From NCBI RefSeq assembly GCF_003634095.1, contig NZ_RBIR01000008.1, positions 124,001 to 188,000 of the forward strand: a stretch of 64,000 nt of DNA, in the 5' to 3' direction. The notes under the pieces were generated by a model. The model ran no database searches. It was not told the origin of the DNA and saw only the letters and a list, made by a program, of their open reading frames with translations. Shown here piece after piece: positions 62,727 through 64,000 of the stretch (position 1 is the first letter of the stretch; every line of letters starts with the position of its first letter). A program made the position numbers and the translations under genes. This DNA is from Arthrobacter oryzae. GTDB taxonomy: Bacteria > Actinomycetota > Actinomycetes > Actinomycetales > Micrococcaceae.

Positions 62727-63539
62727 CTAGTGGTTCGGCCAGATTGTTCCGAGCAACGCAGCAACGGCTGCGTCCCGCTCCTCGATCTTAGGCGGGACTT
62801 CCGACATAGCGCGTTTTATCCAGAGGAAGTACTCGACATTGCCGTCCTGGCCCGGCAGCGGACTCTGGGCGAGCCCTTTCAAGTCAAGTCCCGCGTCCAC
62901 GGCTGCGGCAGCCACCTTGCCCACGGCGAGCCGGCGTTCCCGCTCTGAGGTGACCACTCCGGTGCGGCCCAGCCGGTCCTTGCCGATCTCGAATTGTGGC
63001 TTGACCATCAGGACGAGGTCGCCGCCGGGCTCGGTGCAGGCCGCGAGTGGCCCCACCACGAGGGTCAGCGAGATGAAGGACAGGTCTGCCACGGTCAGGG
63101 CAGCCGGGCCGCCGATTTCCCCGGGTGTCATGTACCGCACGTTGAGGCCTTCGTGGACGGAAACCCGCGCATCATGCCGAATTTCCGGGACCAGCTGATC
63201 GTGCCCGACGTCCACGGCCACCACGTGGCCGGCGCCGCGGCGAAGCAGCACATCCGTGAAACCGCCGGTGGAGGCACCGGCGTCGAGGCATCGTTTGCCG
63301 GCGACGACGACGGCGGGGAACGCATCCAGCGCGCCGGCCAGCTTGTGCCCGGCGCGGCTCACGTAGCCGTCCTCGGCGGAAGCGGCGACGTCCAGCACGG
63401 CGGCATCGGCAATCTGCAGGGAGGCCTTGGCAAGGATGTGGCCGCCGGAGCTGACCTTGCCCTCGGAAATCAGGCGGGCGGCATGGGTGCGGGACCTGGC
63501 GAGCCCGCGGCTGACAAGGGCCTGGTCAAGCCGGCTCAC
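62727..63539 (-). CDS. tlyA: TlyA-family rRNA 2'-O-methyltransferase
   Basis: TlyA methylates 16S C1409 and 23S C1920, modifications that sensitise mycobacteria to capreomycin. From GTG 63539 it has 270 residues and begins SRLDQALVSRGLARSRTHAA, an S4 domain as expected; ATG 63560 is an alternative. The methyltransferase domain has CLDAGASTGGFTDVLLRRG near residue 85 and VDVGHDQLVPEIR near 107. Length matches mycobacterial TlyA. It overlaps the preceding small gene by 14 bases. Confidence 0.93.
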   Translation of the reverse strand: MSRLDQALVSRGLARSRTHAARLISEGKVSSGGHILAKASLQIADAAVLDVAASAEDGYVSRAGHKLAGALDAFPAVVVAGKRCLDAGASTGGFTDVLLRRGAGHVVAVDVGHDQLVPEIRHDARVSVHEGLNVRYMTPGEIGGPAALTVADLSFISLTLVVGPLAACTEPGGDLVLMVKPQFEIGKDRLGRTGVVTSERERRLAVGKVAAAAVDAGLDLKGLAQSPLPGQDGNVEYFLWIKRAMSEVPPKIEERDAAVAALLGTIWPNH

Positions 63540-63912
63540 GATCCCCCGTCCCCGCGGCATGGATCCGGCGCGCAAGGCCAGCGTGGGATGCCAGGTCTTC
63601 ATTGAGGGCTTCGAGCAGTGCATCGTGCATGCCGGCGTAGAGCTCGCCGTGCCCGGACACGGGCGTTTGCTGCAGCGCCGCCAGGCGGTCCAGCACGGCG
63701 CTGACGGCCGGGTCCTTGATCGGCGTCCTGGCCCCGTGCGTCTGGTGCCCGTGCCCGTCACCCGCGCGAAGCTGCGACGGCAGCACGGGCCAAGCTACGT
63801 CGGCCGCGAGCGACTGTGCTGCCACCGCCGCGTCCATCGGCCGGGCCCCGGGCCCGGAGTCCTGGTCCGCCTGGTCTGTTCCGGGGCTGGGCTCGTGGTT
63901 TGGCTCGGTCAT
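63526..63912 (-). CDS. Small hypothetical protein upstream of tlyA
   Basis: A 128-residue protein of unknown function. The first 60 residues are polar, Pro/Gly/Asp/His-rich and probably disordered; the second half (about 65-115) is helical (DPAVSAVLDRLAALQQTPVSG; GMHDALLEALNEDL). Small helical proteins lie between the HAD-like gene and tlyA in other actinobacteria too (Rv1693 position), which supports this as a real gene. It overlaps tlyA by 14 bases and begins 9 bp after the stop of the preceding gene. Confidence 0.7.
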   Translation of the reverse strand: MTEPNHEPSPGTDQADQDSGPGARPMDAAVAAQSLAADVAWPVLPSQLRAGDGHGHQTHGARTPIKDPAVSAVLDRLAALQQTPVSGHGELYAGMHDALLEALNEDLASHAGLARRIHAAGTGDREPA

Positions 63913-63921
63913 GGTTCCAGT

Positions 63922-64000
63922 CTAGTGATCGAGCCACTCGAGGACCGGCGCCAGGGCGCTGGTGGTCTCGGGGTTCGCGGCCCACCATGCGGAACACGCC
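63922..64000 (-). CDS. C-terminal fragment of a gene, probably HAD-like phosphatase (Rv1692 position)
   Basis: Only the last 25 codons are in the window; the gene continues beyond the right edge. The frame reads ...SAWWAANPETTSALAPVLEWLDH and ends with TAG at 63922-63924. The sequence has good coding composition and lies 9 bp before the next gene on the same strand. The HAD-phosphatase suggestion comes only from gene order upstream of tlyA in mycobacteria; no domain is visible. Confidence 0.6.
   Translation of the reverse strand, partial: ACSAWWAANPETTSALAPVLEWLDH

Overview
This window reads as one contiguous piece of a high-GC actinobacterial chromosome, most like Arthrobacter/Pseudarthrobacter (Micrococcaceae). 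The grounds are the strong G/C third-position bias, frequent GTG starts, a MurE whose specificity motif points to L-lysine rather than meso-diaminopimelate, and gene order that follows several separate Mycobacterium tuberculosis blocks (as I remember them). I see no insertion sequence, prophage, CRISPR array or rRNA operon. It is essentially a dense housekeeping region with a few catabolic and regulatory inserts.

Layout. 1-9.5 kb: the division and cell wall (dcw) cluster on the minus strand, mraZ-rsmH-ftsL-ftsI-murE-murF-mraY-murD(partial), with a separate DUF3040 membrane-protein gene upstream. 9.8-19.9 kb: dinB, a lipoprotein gene coupled to a polyprenyl diphosphate synthase gene, an Rv2175c-like wHTH gene, a LysM/lytic transglycosylase gene, a PASTA Ser/Thr kinase gene, a type II DAHP synthase gene and an acyltransferase gene; this parallels M. 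tuberculosis Rv2173-Rv2182c. 19.9-25.5 kb: two tandem alpha/beta hydrolases coupled to a proline-rich membrane protein, a ROK glucokinase and a long-chain acyl-CoA synthetase. 25.7-33.6 kb: pyruvate carboxylase, a ParA-like ATPase, and the regulatory cluster MerR - DUF151 nuclease - FtsR - GarA - GcvH (Rv1826-Rv1830 order). 33.8-43.1 kb: an Fpg/Nei-type glycosylase, tRNA-Pro(GGG), then the minus-strand run parA-scpA-scpB-rluB-tyrA-cmk-plsC-der. 43.4-47.4 kb: DctA dicarboxylate transporter divergent from a DcuS/CitA-type two-component system. 47.8-54.7 kb: a small hypothetical gene, then the methylcitrate (propionate) locus, prpE divergent from prpR-prpD-prpB-prpC. 54.8-64 kb: an anchored hypothetical protein, a MutT-like NUDIX protein, then xerD, NUDIX, pyrG, recN, nadK, tlyA, a small hypothetical gene and the end of a further gene (Rv1692-Rv1701 order).

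Functional themes. Cell wall synthesis and its control dominate the left third: precursor enzymes, septal PBP, MraZ, a muropeptide-sensing-type kinase and a wall hydrolase. Central carbon control appears in the middle: pyruvate carboxylase, GarA, dicarboxylate uptake and propionate oxidation. Chromosome segregation, ribosome assembly and nucleotide genes fill the right half.

The most interesting signals are non-coding: six tandem 9-bp repeats in front of the LysM/SLT gene (MtrA-box-like), three 10-bp repeats embedded in the mraZ promoter, two dispersed long perfect inverted repeats with shared ends but different, still-paired interiors, and clear palindromic operator candidates in the dct and prp divergent promoters. 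No new multi-gene system was identified. All calls were made by reading; no database search was run.
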